This document shows positions 17,752-26,035 of a stretch of 50,283 nucleotides of DNA, in pieces; positions within the stretch are counted from its first letter, which is position 1; the number at the start of each line of letters is the position of its first letter. The stretch lies in contig JAAYTF010000090.1 in assembly GCA_012518125.1 (NCBI GenBank), positions 1 through 50,283 of the forward strand, written 5' to 3'. This DNA comes from Bacilli bacterium (GTDB lineage Bacteria; Bacillota; Bacilli; Bacillales; Amphibacillaceae). Below the pieces are notes generated by a model. That model was not told the DNA's origin. It did not search any database and saw nothing but the letters and a program-made list of their open reading frames with translations. A program made the position numbers and the translations under genes.

Positions 17752-18237
17752 CTAATCGGTCGTTTCAACGTTTTTGTCCTGGACGGTTATTTCATAATCG
17801 TAGCTGATCGAGTAACCGATGAACACTCCGTACAAAATGAAGGAACAAATGGTTGCCACGTTCGTGCGCGAGGTGACAAGTTCCGTAAACGAAATATCGT
17901 AAAATAGTAACGGTATGAAAAGTCCAAAAATGGTCCATAGCATCAACCCGTACACCACGCCGATGAACCATCCGTTAATTTTACGAAAGAGGACGTAGTA
18001 AATAAGCGCAAATACGATCGATAGAAAGGAAATGAACAAAACGAAAAAAATGTAGCCATACCATTTGCCAATCCATTTCCCCGAAATGAAAAAATAGTTT
18101 AAAATCATTTCATGGTTTATTTTGCTTATGTTGAAAAAGTGGATGACGAGGTGAAAGAGACTGAGCAAAAAACCGCCAAAAAAGCCGGTCGTGACCGAAT
18201 TGATAAAAACGATGAGATTTTCGTTCCGTTTTTTCAT
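17752..18237 (-). CDS. yqhR: YqhR-family integral membrane protein, function unknown
   Basis: Product is 161 residues with four predicted membrane segments (about 10-33, 55-78, 88-110, 125-145) and a short cytoplasmic tail. The size and position next to papA match B. subtilis YqhR. No enzyme motif is visible. I start it at 18237 (MKKRNENLIVF), with AAAGGATG 8-9 bases upstream, rather than 18285. Confidence 0.8.
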   Translation of the reverse strand: MKKRNENLIVFINSVTTGFFGGFLLSLFHLVIHFFNISKINHEMILNYFFISGKWIGKWYGYIFFVLFISFLSIVFALIYYVLFRKINGWFIGVVYGLMLWTIFGLFIPLLFYDISFTELVTSRTNVATICSFILYGVFIGYSISYDYEITVQDKNVETTD

Positions 18238-18359
18238 CGCTTCACATCCTTTTTCTTTTAGTATGGCCAACCCTTCCGTTTTCACCCGAAAAAAAAGTAA
18301 TGAAAACTAGAGCTATTTCACGTTTTCTAGTAGAATATAGATAAGGTTGGTGATCGTAC

Positions 18360-19322
18360 TTGACAAAAAGAGAGACGGCCTATGGAGGTCAGGCATTGAT
18401 TGAAGGCGTCATGTTCGCCGGAAAAAACAGTTTCGTATCTGCGATTCGCAGAAAAGACAATTCGATTGAATATTTTGTGCAAAAACGGGAAGAATCAAAT
18501 ATAACGAAACAATTGAAGAAAATCCCCTTCATCCGTGGCATCGTCGCTTTAATCCAGGCGAGCGCTAATGGGATCAAGCATTTGGAATTTGCATCCGACC
18601 GCTACGATGTCGACCCGAAAGATGACGAAAACATCTTAAAGCAAAAGGAAACGTCAAAGCTAGTGATGATTTTAGGATTGGGAGCGGTCGGCGTATTATC
18701 GTTCATCGTTGGAAAACTTATTTTTACCGTAACGCCGGCTATCGTCGCCAATTTTTTCACTTCGCTCGTGCCGTCAAAAACGGGGCAAGTCTTGCTGGAA
18801 AGTTTTTTTAAACTCATTTTATTGCTGGCCTACATCTACTTTATTTCCCTTACGCCACTCATCAAACGGGTTTTCCAATACCACGGCGCGGAACATAAAG
18901 TGATTAACGCATACGAAAATAACGTGCCGCTTACAGTTGAAAACGTCCAAAAACAGTCGCGGCTCCATTACCGCTGCGGTTCTAGTTTTATATTGTTTAC
19001 GGTGATCATCGGCGTCTTTGTCTATATGTTCGTGGCGACCGAACCGTTATGGTGGCGGATTGTCAATCGAATTTTGCTCATACCGGTCGTGATCAGTTTT
19101 TCCTTCGAATTTTTGCAATTCACGAACAAGTTGCGACACATCCCGGTTTTGCGTTGGTTAGGATATCCGGGGCTGTGGCTGCAGCTTTTGACGACGAAAG
19201 AGCCGGACGATGACCAAGTGGAAGTGGCGCTACATTCATTTAAAAAAGTTTTAGAGAATGATAACGTGGAAGTGGATATCAAAATTACGGAAGGGACGTA
19301 TAGCGAGGCGGGGCATTCTTGA
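18360..19322 (+). CDS. yqhQ: YqhQ, DUF1385 membrane protein
   Basis: Product is 320 residues. The family signature YGGQALIEGVMF is at the N-terminus and FQYHGAEHKVINAYE near residue 180; several membrane segments lie between about 95 and 250. The family is often described as a predicted metal-dependent enzyme because of the conserved HGAEHK segment, but no reaction is proven. The start is a TTG at 18360. It is divergent from yqhR and co-directional with yqhP 19 bases on. Confidence 0.9.
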   Translation: MTKRETAYGGQALIEGVMFAGKNSFVSAIRRKDNSIEYFVQKREESNITKQLKKIPFIRGIVALIQASANGIKHLEFASDRYDVDPKDDENILKQKETSKLVMILGLGAVGVLSFIVGKLIFTVTPAIVANFFTSLVPSKTGQVLLESFFKLILLLAYIYFISLTPLIKRVFQYHGAEHKVINAYENNVPLTVENVQKQSRLHYRCGSSFILFTVIIGVFVYMFVATEPLWWRIVNRILLIPVVISFSFEFLQFTNKLRHIPVLRWLGYPGLWLQLLTTKEPDDDQVEVALHSFKKVLENDNVEVDIKITEGTYSEAGHS

Positions 19323-19341
19323 ATTTAAGGAGGAGACTTGA

Positions 19342-19728
19342 TTGACGAGAAGAAGTTCCCAAACGCTTTTTTATGTGATCGTCGGTTTGGCGGTTATCGG
19401 ATTGGCGTCGTTCTTGTTTCGGGATCCGGGCAAATTGTTTAACGTTCTCATTACGACGCTCCTTGTTGGGTTGGTCATTTTTTTCATCTTCAATGCAGTT
19501 TTGAAACGGAGAATGTACGGGCATCAAGCTGATGAAATGAAGAAATATCGGCGTGCGGTGAAACAGTCGAAAAAAAAATATCAACAAAATTATGCGAACA
19601 CGCATGTTTTTCAACAGGCTCTCCGGACTGCTCCCATACGTAAAGAACGGAGGCGTCCGACGCATTTACGAGTGATCGAAGGGAAAAAAGGGATGAAGAA
19701 AAACGATAACGATCGTGCTTCGAATTAA
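19342..19728 (+). CDS. yqhP: YqhP, SA1362-family small membrane protein
   Basis: Product is 128 residues: two N-terminal membrane segments (about 8-26 and 35-53) followed by a strongly basic cytoplasmic tail. It matches YqhP/SA1362 in layout and in position after yqhQ. The start is TTG with AGGAGG 8 bases upstream. Function unknown. In B. subtilis yqhO (patatin-like) follows; here the terminator and mntR follow directly. Confidence 0.8.
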   Translation: MTRRSSQTLFYVIVGLAVIGLASFLFRDPGKLFNVLITTLLVGLVIFFIFNAVLKRRMYGHQADEMKKYRRAVKQSKKKYQQNYANTHVFQQALRTAPIRKERRRPTHLRVIEGKKGMKKNDNDRASN

Positions 19729-19745
19729 GAAGCAGATCGTTTTTT
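19708..19745 (+). terminator. Intrinsic terminator of yqhQ-yqhP
   Basis: AACGATC and TGCTTC pair with GAAGCA and GATCGTT (13 bp with one bulged G) around a 7-base loop, followed by TTTTT. A run of A on the other side may let it serve mntR as well. Confidence 0.88.
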
Positions 19746-19777
19746 CTTGCCGTCGTACTATTATGTATCCGAAGCGG

Positions 19778-20197
19778 TTAATCGCGCTCCTGCTCTTGGA
19801 TTTTCCGCAACGCTTCGATCCTTGATTCATCTTCTTTGAAGTAAGCGACTAAATCGGCGATGCGATCGATCGCATTCCAGCTTAAATGGTGCTCGATTCC
19901 CTCCACGTCCTCATAAATATTTTCTTCATCGACACCTATCAATTTCAAAAATTCTTCGAGCAAATCGTGGCGAAAAACGAGCCGTTTGCCAATTTTCGTC
20001 CCCTTTTCGGTCAAAATGAAACCGCGGTATTTTTCATATTTGACGAAACTTTCTTTGTCGAGCTTCTGAATCATTTTGGTGACCGAAGATGGGTGGACGA
20101 GCAACGCTTCCGCCACGTCGGTCACCCGGGCGTATCCTTTTGTATGGATCAATAAATATATTTGTTCGATATAATCTTCCATCGTAGGTGTTGGCAA
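19778..20197 (-). CDS. mntR: Manganese transport regulator MntR
   Basis: Product is 139 residues of the DtxR family, lacking the SH3-like third domain as expected for MntR. With bound Mn it represses manganese uptake genes. Metal ligands are visible at Asp8 and Glu11 (MEDYIEQIY), the histidine of FRHDLLEEF and Glu/His of VEGIEHHLS. The winged helix contains [15 protein letters not shown]. The start is a TTG with GAGGGG 7 bases upstream. Confidence 0.97.
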   Translation of the reverse strand: MPTPTMEDYIEQIYLLIHTKGYARVTDVAEALLVHPSSVTKMIQKLDKESFVKYEKYRGFILTEKGTKIGKRLVFRHDLLEEFLKLIGVDEENIYEDVEGIEHHLSWNAIDRIADLVAYFKEDESRIEALRKIQEQERD

Positions 20198-20332
20198 AGA
20201 AATACCCCTCTCGAAATTTTTAGCGGATGCAACATTGTTTCTCGTTTATCTTATCGTAAAATGGCAATTTACACAAGTATTGACATAATAAGTTTTTTCG
20301 CCTCATCTGTTTGGCAAAAATGTTTCCCGTGA

Positions 20333-20965
20333 TCATTTTTGGACCAAGTCGTTTTTAAACGCGTAAATGACCGCCTGTGTCCGGTCTTGGACATCCAACT
20401 TCGCCAATATGTTGCTTACATGCACTTTCACCGTTTTGATCGAAATGAATAGCTCATCGGCAATTTCTTGGTTTGTTTTTCCTTCCGACATCAACAATAA
20501 GATTTCCATTTCCCTCTCGGTTAACGTTTCGTGCGGCAAGGACGCCGGTTTTTTAAATTGGTTCATCAATTTTCCCGTCACTTCTGGTTGCAAAATCGAT
20601 TGGCCGTTGTAAGTTGAGCGGATTGCTTCTCTGATTTCACTGGCGTTCGACGTTTTTAACAGATAACTTTTCGCGCCGGCTTCAAGTGCGGGGTACACTT
20701 TGTCATCGTCGATGAAACTCGTTACGATGATGATTTTTGCTTCCGGCCACTCTTCGATGATTTTTCGCGTTGCCTCGATGCCGTCCATTTCTTTCATGAC
20801 CAAATCCATCAAGATGATATCCGGTTTCAACGAAAGTGCTTTTTCGATCGCCTCTTTTCCATTTTTCGCTTCCGCGACGATTTCGATATCATCTTGCGTC
20901 GCCAAATAAGCGGACACACCGATGCGAACCATTTCATGGTCATCGACAATCAACACTTTAATCAC
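20333..20965 (-). CDS. liaR: Response regulator LiaR/VraR
   Basis: Product is 210 residues, NarL/FixJ family, closely similar to B. subtilis LiaR. The receiver domain has Asp54 in ILMDLVM as phosphoacceptor and the family segment [18 protein letters not shown]. The LuxR-type helix-turn-helix holds [23 protein letters not shown]. It should activate the lia genes on envelope damage. The GTG at 20965 has GGAGG 9 bases upstream and overlaps the end of liaS by 8 bases; an ATG 9 bases earlier touches the Shine-Dalgarno. Confidence 0.95.
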   Translation of the reverse strand: MIKVLIVDDHEMVRIGVSAYLATQDDIEIVAEAKNGKEAIEKALSLKPDIILMDLVMKEMDGIEATRKIIEEWPEAKIIIVTSFIDDDKVYPALEAGAKSYLLKTSNASEIREAIRSTYNGQSILQPEVTGKLMNQFKKPASLPHETLTEREMEILLLMSEGKTNQEIADELFISIKTVKVHVSNILAKLDVQDRTQAVIYAFKNDLVQK

Positions 20966-21998
20966 GCATACCATCCTCCTTATTGACAATCGGGACTTGC
21001 ACTTCGACTTTCGTCCCTTTATTTGGGAGACTGACGATGTGACACGTTCCGCCGAGATCTTGCGCCCTTTCTTTCATGTTTTCCAAGCCATAAGAACCTG
21101 TGCCGATCGTTTCCATATCGAACCCTTTTCCATCATCGACGATACGCAGGATGATGCGTTGATCGCGGACGATGAGCAATACGTCGATGCGGTTTGCTTC
21201 CGCATGGCGCAGCGCGTTGGAAATCGCTTCTTGGACGATGCGGAAAAGTTGGTCTTCGACGCCCTTTTCTATTGGGAAGTTTTCCGCTTGTAAAGTTAGT
21301 TCAATCGGCAGCCTGCTGGACAATTCGCTCAACAAATCTTTGATTCCTTGCTGCAACGGCTTCCCTTTTAAGGCGATCGGGCGCAAATGCAGCAACAATG
21401 CCCGCATTTCCAGCTGCGCTTGGTGGATCATTTTTTCGACTTGTTCAATTTGCCGCTTTAATTCGTGCGCGTCTTTTCGTACGGTTTCGTTTACCGCTGA
21501 CATCATCATCGATGCGGCAAACAGATGTTGGCTTACGGAATCGTGCAAATCGCGCGCCAAGCGGGTGCGTTCTTGGATGACGACTTCCTGCAAGCTTTTT
21601 TCCCGCTCTTCGGCCCTTTTTGTCGCCAATTGTTGGATATATTCGACTTGTTGCAACTGCTTTTCTTCAATGTTTCTAAGTTGCCGTTCGATCGAAGCGA
21701 TTTCGGCATATTTTTCTTCAAACGATAACATTTGGCCCCGGTTTAAATCTCGCAAATGGCGTTCGACGGCGTTCAATCGTTGGTTCCAATATTGTGCGAT
21801 CGTCACGCCCAATACGATGCTGAAGAGCAATGTCAAAATCAAAATGAACAAGATGAATGGAATTTTAAAAATTTCCGTCGTAAACAATCGCGAAATCGAT
21901 TCGACCGCAAACGTCATGTACAAAATCCCGCCGATAATAGTGAGCAACAGCAAATTGAACAAAAAAACGGTGACTACGTGGCGGATGAATGTCATCAT
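20958..21998 (-). CDS. liaS: Sensor histidine kinase LiaS/VraS
   Basis: Product is 346 residues, an intramembrane-sensing kinase. Two membrane segments (about 8-30 and 45-68) enclose a short extracytoplasmic loop. They are followed by a HAMP-like linker and coiled coil, then HisKA_3 with His152 in [15 protein letters not shown] and a HATPase domain ([20 protein letters not shown]). It phosphorylates LiaR. The ATG overlaps the liaF stop (ATGA) and GAGGTG lies upstream. Confidence 0.94.
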   Translation of the reverse strand: MMTFIRHVVTVFLFNLLLLTIIGGILYMTFAVESISRLFTTEIFKIPFILFILILTLLFSIVLGVTIAQYWNQRLNAVERHLRDLNRGQMLSFEEKYAEIASIERQLRNIEEKQLQQVEYIQQLATKRAEEREKSLQEVVIQERTRLARDLHDSVSQHLFAASMMMSAVNETVRKDAHELKRQIEQVEKMIHQAQLEMRALLLHLRPIALKGKPLQQGIKDLLSELSSRLPIELTLQAENFPIEKGVEDQLFRIVQEAISNALRHAEANRIDVLLIVRDQRIILRIVDDGKGFDMETIGTGSYGLENMKERAQDLGGTCHIVSLPNKGTKVEVQVPIVNKEDGMRD

Positions 21999-22732
21999 AT
22001 TCGCTTCACCTCAACATTCCCCGAAAATATTGAGGTGATGATTTTCACGCGCGGCCCGCCTTGATCGTAGCGTTCCGTTTTGTAAGAGAGAACTTGATTC
22101 AATAGTTGACGGCTATGTTCGTTTAAGATGTATGCCCTGCCGATGATGGCGCTGTGATGGATCATGAATTCGACTTCATATGGCACGTATATCGTAATGT
22201 TGCCGATGAGATGGCGGATGGAAATGACGGCTGTATCGTTCGGCAAAACGGTGTTGCTCAAGTCGATGATGCGATCACCGATCCCGCCGTGAATATTGAT
22301 GTCGTGCCATTCGTATGCCGGCCGTTTCGTTTCTTGATGGCCATAAAACAAGTTTTTAAACAACGGCTTCGTTTTGATGAGCGGTTCGTCGTCAGTCGTT
22401 TCATGCGTTTCCAAATAAAAGATCGGCTCCAAGCGTTCCGCACCTTTTTTTGACCGTGAATAATCGATTAACACGAGAATGATAAATACGATGATCAAAA
22501 ACCGGAAGGCAATCATGTTCAACACCGAAATGACAAGACCGATCAAACCGATCCAAAAAAAAACTTTCCCCCACATTTCGGCGAATTTTTTTCTGCCGAT
22601 ATATAACAGAAAGCCGAAAAAGAGTGCAGCCCAAAGTACACCGCCATGGAAAAAAGCGATTTCAATGACGAATAAAACGACTCCGATGATCATGATCCAG
22701 TTTAACGTATCCGTGGAAAGACGTTTCATCAA
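21995..22732 (-). CDS. liaF: LiaF, inhibitor of the LiaRS two-component system
   Basis: Product is 245 residues. About four membrane segments occupy the first 90 residues. The C-terminal domain contains the LiaF signature DLSNTVLPNDTAVISIRHLIG (one residue over a 20-mer split as DLSNTVLPND and TAVISIRHLIG) and IYVPYEVEF. LiaF keeps LiaS in check without envelope stress. The TTG at 22732 fits GGAGGG better (9-base spacing); ATG at 22729 is the alternative. It is separated from the PspA-like gene by a long hairpin. Confidence 0.9.
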   Translation of the reverse strand: MMKRLSTDTLNWIMIIGVVLFVIEIAFFHGGVLWAALFFGFLLYIGRKKFAEMWGKVFFWIGLIGLVISVLNMIAFRFLIIVFIILVLIDYSRSKKGAERLEPIFYLETHETTDDEPLIKTKPLFKNLFYGHQETKRPAYEWHDINIHGGIGDRIIDLSNTVLPNDTAVISIRHLIGNITIYVPYEVEFMIHHSAIIGRAYILNEHSRQLLNQVLSYKTERYDQGGPRVKIITSIFSGNVEVKRI

Positions 22733-22759
22733 TGGCGGCTACCCTCCCCTTTTGCAAGC

Positions 22760-22798
22760 ACTAAAACAGACGTTACAATGTACAACGTCTGTTTTAGT
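22760..22798. repeat. Perfect 15-bp inverted repeat between liaH and liaF
   Basis: ACTAAAACAGACGTT (22760-22774) and its exact reverse complement (22784-22798) enclose a 9-base loop. There is no T run after it on the minus strand, so it is not a standard terminator. It may act as an RNA processing or stability element, or an operator, setting different levels for the liaIH-like genes and liaFSR. Confidence 0.75.
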
Positions 22799-22821
22799 AT
22801 AACATGGATGACAATTACATC

Positions 22822-23460
22822 CTATTCATTTTCTGCGTTTTCTTGCTCCAACTTGCGTTTTAAGCGGTTGATCTTTTCATCGAAGGTACTTTCATAATAC
22901 GCTTGATTGATGCGTTGTTCAATTCGGTCGATGTACCGTTCGATTTCATCGAAGCGGTTGAATGATTTTTCCATACCTTCTTTGAACACTTTGTTCATTT
23001 GATAGTTGGCTTTGATGACGTTTTCCCTTCCCATTAATTCCATTCGTTTTAAGTACATGTCTTTCATTTTATGGTTCATTTCCGCATACTTGCGTTCCAT
23101 TTCATCGATTTGGCGGATGATCGTTTGCCGCGTCTCTTCCATGCGTTCTTTGCGAGCTTGGTAATGTTCGTATTCACGCATCGCAAATTTATACAGCTCT
23201 GGTTCGTTTGCTTTTTCGGCGATTTTCGCTTGTTCGAGCCGCTTTTCCGCCAATTCTTTCGCTTCCAAATATTCTTTTGTAATTTCGTCTTTTAAGCGGT
23301 ATTGACGCTCCAATGTTCGTTTCACTTTTTCCTTTTCTTGCTCCGCTTCACGCAAAAATTGATTTAACGTGGCAACCGGGTTCTTCTCTTCTTTTTCATC
23401 GAGAACTTGGTGCAGATCGGCCAAAATCGAATTTTTGATGCGCGAAAGTAAATTTGTCAT
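22822..23460 (-). CDS. liaH: LiaH-like PspA/IM30 family protein
   Basis: Product is 212 residues, almost entirely long coiled-coil helices rich in Lys, Glu and Gln, as in PspA/IM30/Vipp1. It should coat the inner face of the cytoplasmic membrane in large rings under envelope stress. The start MTNLLSRIKNSILADLHQVL includes the amphipathic helix. GGGAAG lies 7 bases upstream of 23460; the longer frame adds non-homologous residues. It lies in a lia cluster, which supports LiaH over PspA. Confidence 0.87.
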   Translation of the reverse strand: MTNLLSRIKNSILADLHQVLDEKEEKNPVATLNQFLREAEQEKEKVKRTLERQYRLKDEITKEYLEAKELAEKRLEQAKIAEKANEPELYKFAMREYEHYQARKERMEETRQTIIRQIDEMERKYAEMNHKMKDMYLKRMELMGRENVIKANYQMNKVFKEGMEKSFNRFDEIERYIDRIEQRINQAYYESTFDEKINRLKRKLEQENAENE

Positions 23461-23479
23461 AACACATCTTCCCTTTTCA

Positions 23480-23824
23480 TTATTTTGATAAATCATGCCA
23501 TTGTTGTTCAAAGTGATTGAACGGATCCTCAGCGAAATCGTCGGTTCCTGCTTTATTTTCACGCCATTTTTCATAGACGAGGTAAAGGACGATCAAGGCG
23601 GCTAATCCAACGACAGCATAAATGTTCGAAAAGCTGATGGAAATGATGATCAATCCTAATATGACCCAGCCGATCTTCGCAATTGTCGAGTCGGTTTTGA
23701 TGAATTGTTTGAAGATGAGATAAAGCAACCAGACGCTTACGAGAAGCACGACGAGTGGTCCCAAATGAAAGAGAAAAACGACTAATGCGACCAAAGCGAC
23801 GAGAAACAACAAAAATTGTTTCAT
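23480..23824 (-). CDS. LiaI-like small membrane protein
   Basis: Product is 114 residues. Two clusters of membrane segments (about 5-40 and 48-85) are followed by a charged tail. Its place directly before the PspA-like gene equals that of LiaI, which anchors LiaH to the membrane in B. subtilis. Sequence similarity to LiaI itself is not something I can prove by eye. AAGGATGG lies upstream of the ATG. First gene of the lia unit. Confidence 0.75.
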   Translation of the reverse strand: MKQFLLFLVALVALVVFLFHLGPLVVLLVSVWLLYLIFKQFIKTDSTIAKIGWVILGLIIISISFSNIYAVVGLAALIVLYLVYEKWRENKAGTDDFAEDPFNHFEQQWHDLSK

Positions 23825-23954
23825 TTTCGTACCACCATCCTTTCTTCAATTTTAAGTTTACCGTTTTCGATACGTTCTTAAAATGTACTCAGGCGGTATT
23901 TGGGTTAAGACTTGGGACGTATATTCCCGTTGATTTCGTTTTCGGGCAAAAAAA

Positions 23955-23977
23955 TGAGCGGGTTTCATCCCCGCTCA
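23955..23977 (-). terminator. Intrinsic terminator of the lysR-type gene
   Basis: On the minus strand GAGCGGG / CCCGCTC (7 bp) with a 7-base loop is followed by seven T. Bases 23825-23954 must hold the promoter of the lia unit; I cannot assign it with confidence. Confidence 0.85.
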
Positions 23978-23996
23978 CAAGATGTTTCATCAATTG

Positions 23997-24875
23997 TTAG
24001 ACTTTATCATATTGTTCGCTGCGGACGAGTTTGATCGTCTCGATGAATTTTTTCAATGCCGGCGTGATATGATCCGTTTTTCGGTAAATGAAAATCGTGG
24101 TGATCAAGCTGTATTCATCGGGAAGCTCATAATAGCGAATCTGCTTTTTGGCGATGTATTCTTCGACTGCCGAGTAAGGTACATAGGCGACTCCCAACCC
24201 GGAAATGACCGATCCTAACGTCGTCTCCAGCGTTCCGAGTTCCATGATTTTTGTCGGGACGATGTTGTGGTCGGTCAAAAATGCAAGCAATTTCGCACGG
24301 TATCCACATCCGTCGCTGAATTGCAGCAAAGGCATTTGCAAAATCTCATCCAACGATTTTTCTTCATCGTTTGTAATGAGCACGAGCTTTTCGTTGAACA
24401 CTTCGACCCCTTCCAAGCGCGGGTCGTTCGTCGCGTTGCTTTTTGTCACAAATGCGCCGTCTAGTTGATAATTCAACACTTTTTCCACTAGTTCCGCCGT
24501 CACTCCGGTAGACAGCGTTAGATCGACGTCTTTATATTGTTCGATATAACGGGATAAAATGAGCGGAAGTCTGATGACCGTCTCGACAGATGCGATTTCC
24601 AGTTTGCCGGAAGGCGTTTCTTCGTTTTTGGCGATCGCTTTCATTTCTTCGACGAGCGCAACGATCTTCCTTGCGTATGGCAACAGTTCTTTTCCCTCAT
24701 TCGTCAACGTAATTCCCCGTTTATGGCGATGGAAAAGCTGTGTGTTCAATTCTTGTTCCAACTTTTGAATGCGCGTCGTCACGTTCGATTGCACATAATT
24801 CAAATGTTGCGCAGCTTTATTGATGCTCCCGAGATCGGCGACGGTTTTAAAAATGAGTAAATCACGTGTATGCAT
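23997..24875 (-). CDS. LysR-family transcriptional regulator
   Basis: Product is 292 residues. The N-terminal winged helix-turn-helix (about 1-60) contains GSINKAAQHLNYVQSNVTTRI; the rest is a periplasmic-binding-type effector domain. It resembles the B. subtilis YofA/CzcR group, but I do not recognise a specific ortholog. It is divergent from an EamA transporter with 128 bases between, a classic regulator-target arrangement, so it probably controls that exporter. GGAGGAG lies 4-5 bases upstream of the start. Confidence 0.9.
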   Translation of the reverse strand: MHTRDLLIFKTVADLGSINKAAQHLNYVQSNVTTRIQKLEQELNTQLFHRHKRGITLTNEGKELLPYARKIVALVEEMKAIAKNEETPSGKLEIASVETVIRLPLILSRYIEQYKDVDLTLSTGVTAELVEKVLNYQLDGAFVTKSNATNDPRLEGVEVFNEKLVLITNDEEKSLDEILQMPLLQFSDGCGYRAKLLAFLTDHNIVPTKIMELGTLETTLGSVISGLGVAYVPYSAVEEYIAKKQIRYYELPDEYSLITTIFIYRKTDHITPALKKFIETIKLVRSEQYDKV

Positions 24876-24901
24876 CGGCTCCTCCTTATATCATCAATAG
24901 A

Positions 24902-24942
24902 GATAATAACTATCATCTAAAATCATTTTACATGATATGATT
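24902..24942. promoter_or_regulatory. Candidate LysR operator region
   Basis: GATA-N5-TATC (24902-24914) and AATCAT-N10-ATGATT (24921-24942) are inverted repeats in the lysR/EamA divergent spacer. LysR proteins bind interrupted dyads of this sort (T-N11-A). The assignment is inferred from position. Confidence 0.35.
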
Positions 24943-24955
24943 ACTAATGTTAAAT
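24927..24955 (+). promoter_or_regulatory. Possible sigma-A promoter of the EamA gene
   Basis: TTTACA (24927-24932) and TTAAAT (24950-24955) are 17 bases apart, 5/6 and 4/6 matches. They overlap the candidate LysR operator. Confidence 0.4.
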
Positions 24956-25003
24956 ATTATATGTAAGCTTCTTTTAAAAAATAAACTGGAGTGAACAATT
25001 CGA

Positions 25004-25954
25004 ATGAAAAACAATATGTTTATCGGTTCGTTGATGGCAATTTTCGCCAGCGCTTCATGGGGCGCGATGTTCCCTGTAGCCGAACATGCTTTTCAATATA
25101 TCAGCCCGTTTTATTTTACAATCATCCGCTATATTCCGGTGGCTGTCATTTTAGTCATGTTGTTGTATTTCATCGAAGGGAAACGGTCATTTAAAACGGA
25201 TGGAAATGGATTCCGTTTATGGTTTTTCGGGACGATGGGCTTTACGGTTTATAACCTATTCATTTTTTGGGGGCAAAATTTGCTCGGTGGTCCGGGGGTT
25301 TTGTTGGCTTCCATCATGGAAGCGTTAGCGCCGATCGTTTCCATTTTGATCGTTTGGTTCGTCAAAAAAAGCCGGCCGCACGCCTTTACGATGTTTTGCA
25401 TCGTCGCCGCGTTCATCGGCGTGTTGCTCGTCGTGACCAACGGCGATTTTTCCGTTTTGTTTGGCTTAAACCGCCTCTTTCCGCTCGTCATTTTATTGTT
25501 GGCGGCTGTAGGCTGGGCGATTTATACGTTTGGCGGAAACGAATTCAACGGTTGGTCCGTCCTCAGGTTTTCGGCATTGAGCAGCCTTTACGGCACGATT
25601 ACGGCAACGATAGTCGTCACCGTCCTCAGCATTTTTGGCATGGTTGAAGTACCGACTTTGCACGAAGTGTATATGGTCCGTTACGATATGTTGTTTATGA
25701 TTTTCATTCCGGGACTCTTGGCGCTTCTTTTATGGAACAAAGGCGTCGAAATCCTAAAACCGATCAATGCGATTTTATTCATTAATTTCGCACCGGTTAC
25801 GACCATTATTATCCGCATGCTGCAAGGTTATCCGATTTCCGTCTATGAATTTTCCGGTGCAGCGATCGTTTGTTTGGCGATCGTTTTCAACAACGTCCAT
25901 CAGCGGATGCTTATGTCTAAAACTTCCCTTGTAGATAAAGAACAAGCCGCATAA
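25004..25954 (+). CDS. EamA-family (DMT) transporter
   Basis: Product is 316 residues with ten predicted membrane segments formed by two EamA repeats (about 5-140 and 155-300). Members of the drug/metabolite transporter superfamily export amino acids, metabolites or drugs. The substrate is not evident. ASASWGAMFPV near residue 15 is the usual repeat start. GGAGTG lies about 10 bases upstream. Likely controlled by the divergent LysR protein. Confidence 0.88.
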   Translation: MKNNMFIGSLMAIFASASWGAMFPVAEHAFQYISPFYFTIIRYIPVAVILVMLLYFIEGKRSFKTDGNGFRLWFFGTMGFTVYNLFIFWGQNLLGGPGVLLASIMEALAPIVSILIVWFVKKSRPHAFTMFCIVAAFIGVLLVVTNGDFSVLFGLNRLFPLVILLLAAVGWAIYTFGGNEFNGWSVLRFSALSSLYGTITATIVVTVLSIFGMVEVPTLHEVYMVRYDMLFMIFIPGLLALLLWNKGVEILKPINAILFINFAPVTTIIIRMLQGYPISVYEFSGAAIVCLAIVFNNVHQRMLMSKTSLVDKEQAA

Positions 25955-25994
25955 CGTCACTTATGGCCCAATTCGAACATTGTCTAAAAAAATG

Positions 25995-26030
25995 AAAACC
26001 TCTTCGGTTGCTTTATCCCGAAGAGGTTTT
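25995..26030. terminator. Bidirectional terminator between EamA gene and nrdJ
   Basis: AAAACCTCTTCGG (25995-26007) pairs with CCGAAGAGGTTTT (26018-26030), 13 bp with a 10-base loop, with T runs on both strands. It ends both convergent genes. Confidence 0.92.
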
Positions 26031-26035
26031 TGTGT

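Noticed and set aside
20280-20285. Perfect plus-strand TTGACA near mntR
   Set aside because: No acceptable -10 at 16-18 bases and it would read antisense into liaR.
20315-20341. CAAAAATG / CATTTTTG stem at the end of liaR as a terminator
   Set aside because: 8-bp AT-rich stem with an 11-base loop and no T run on the minus strand; too weak to call.
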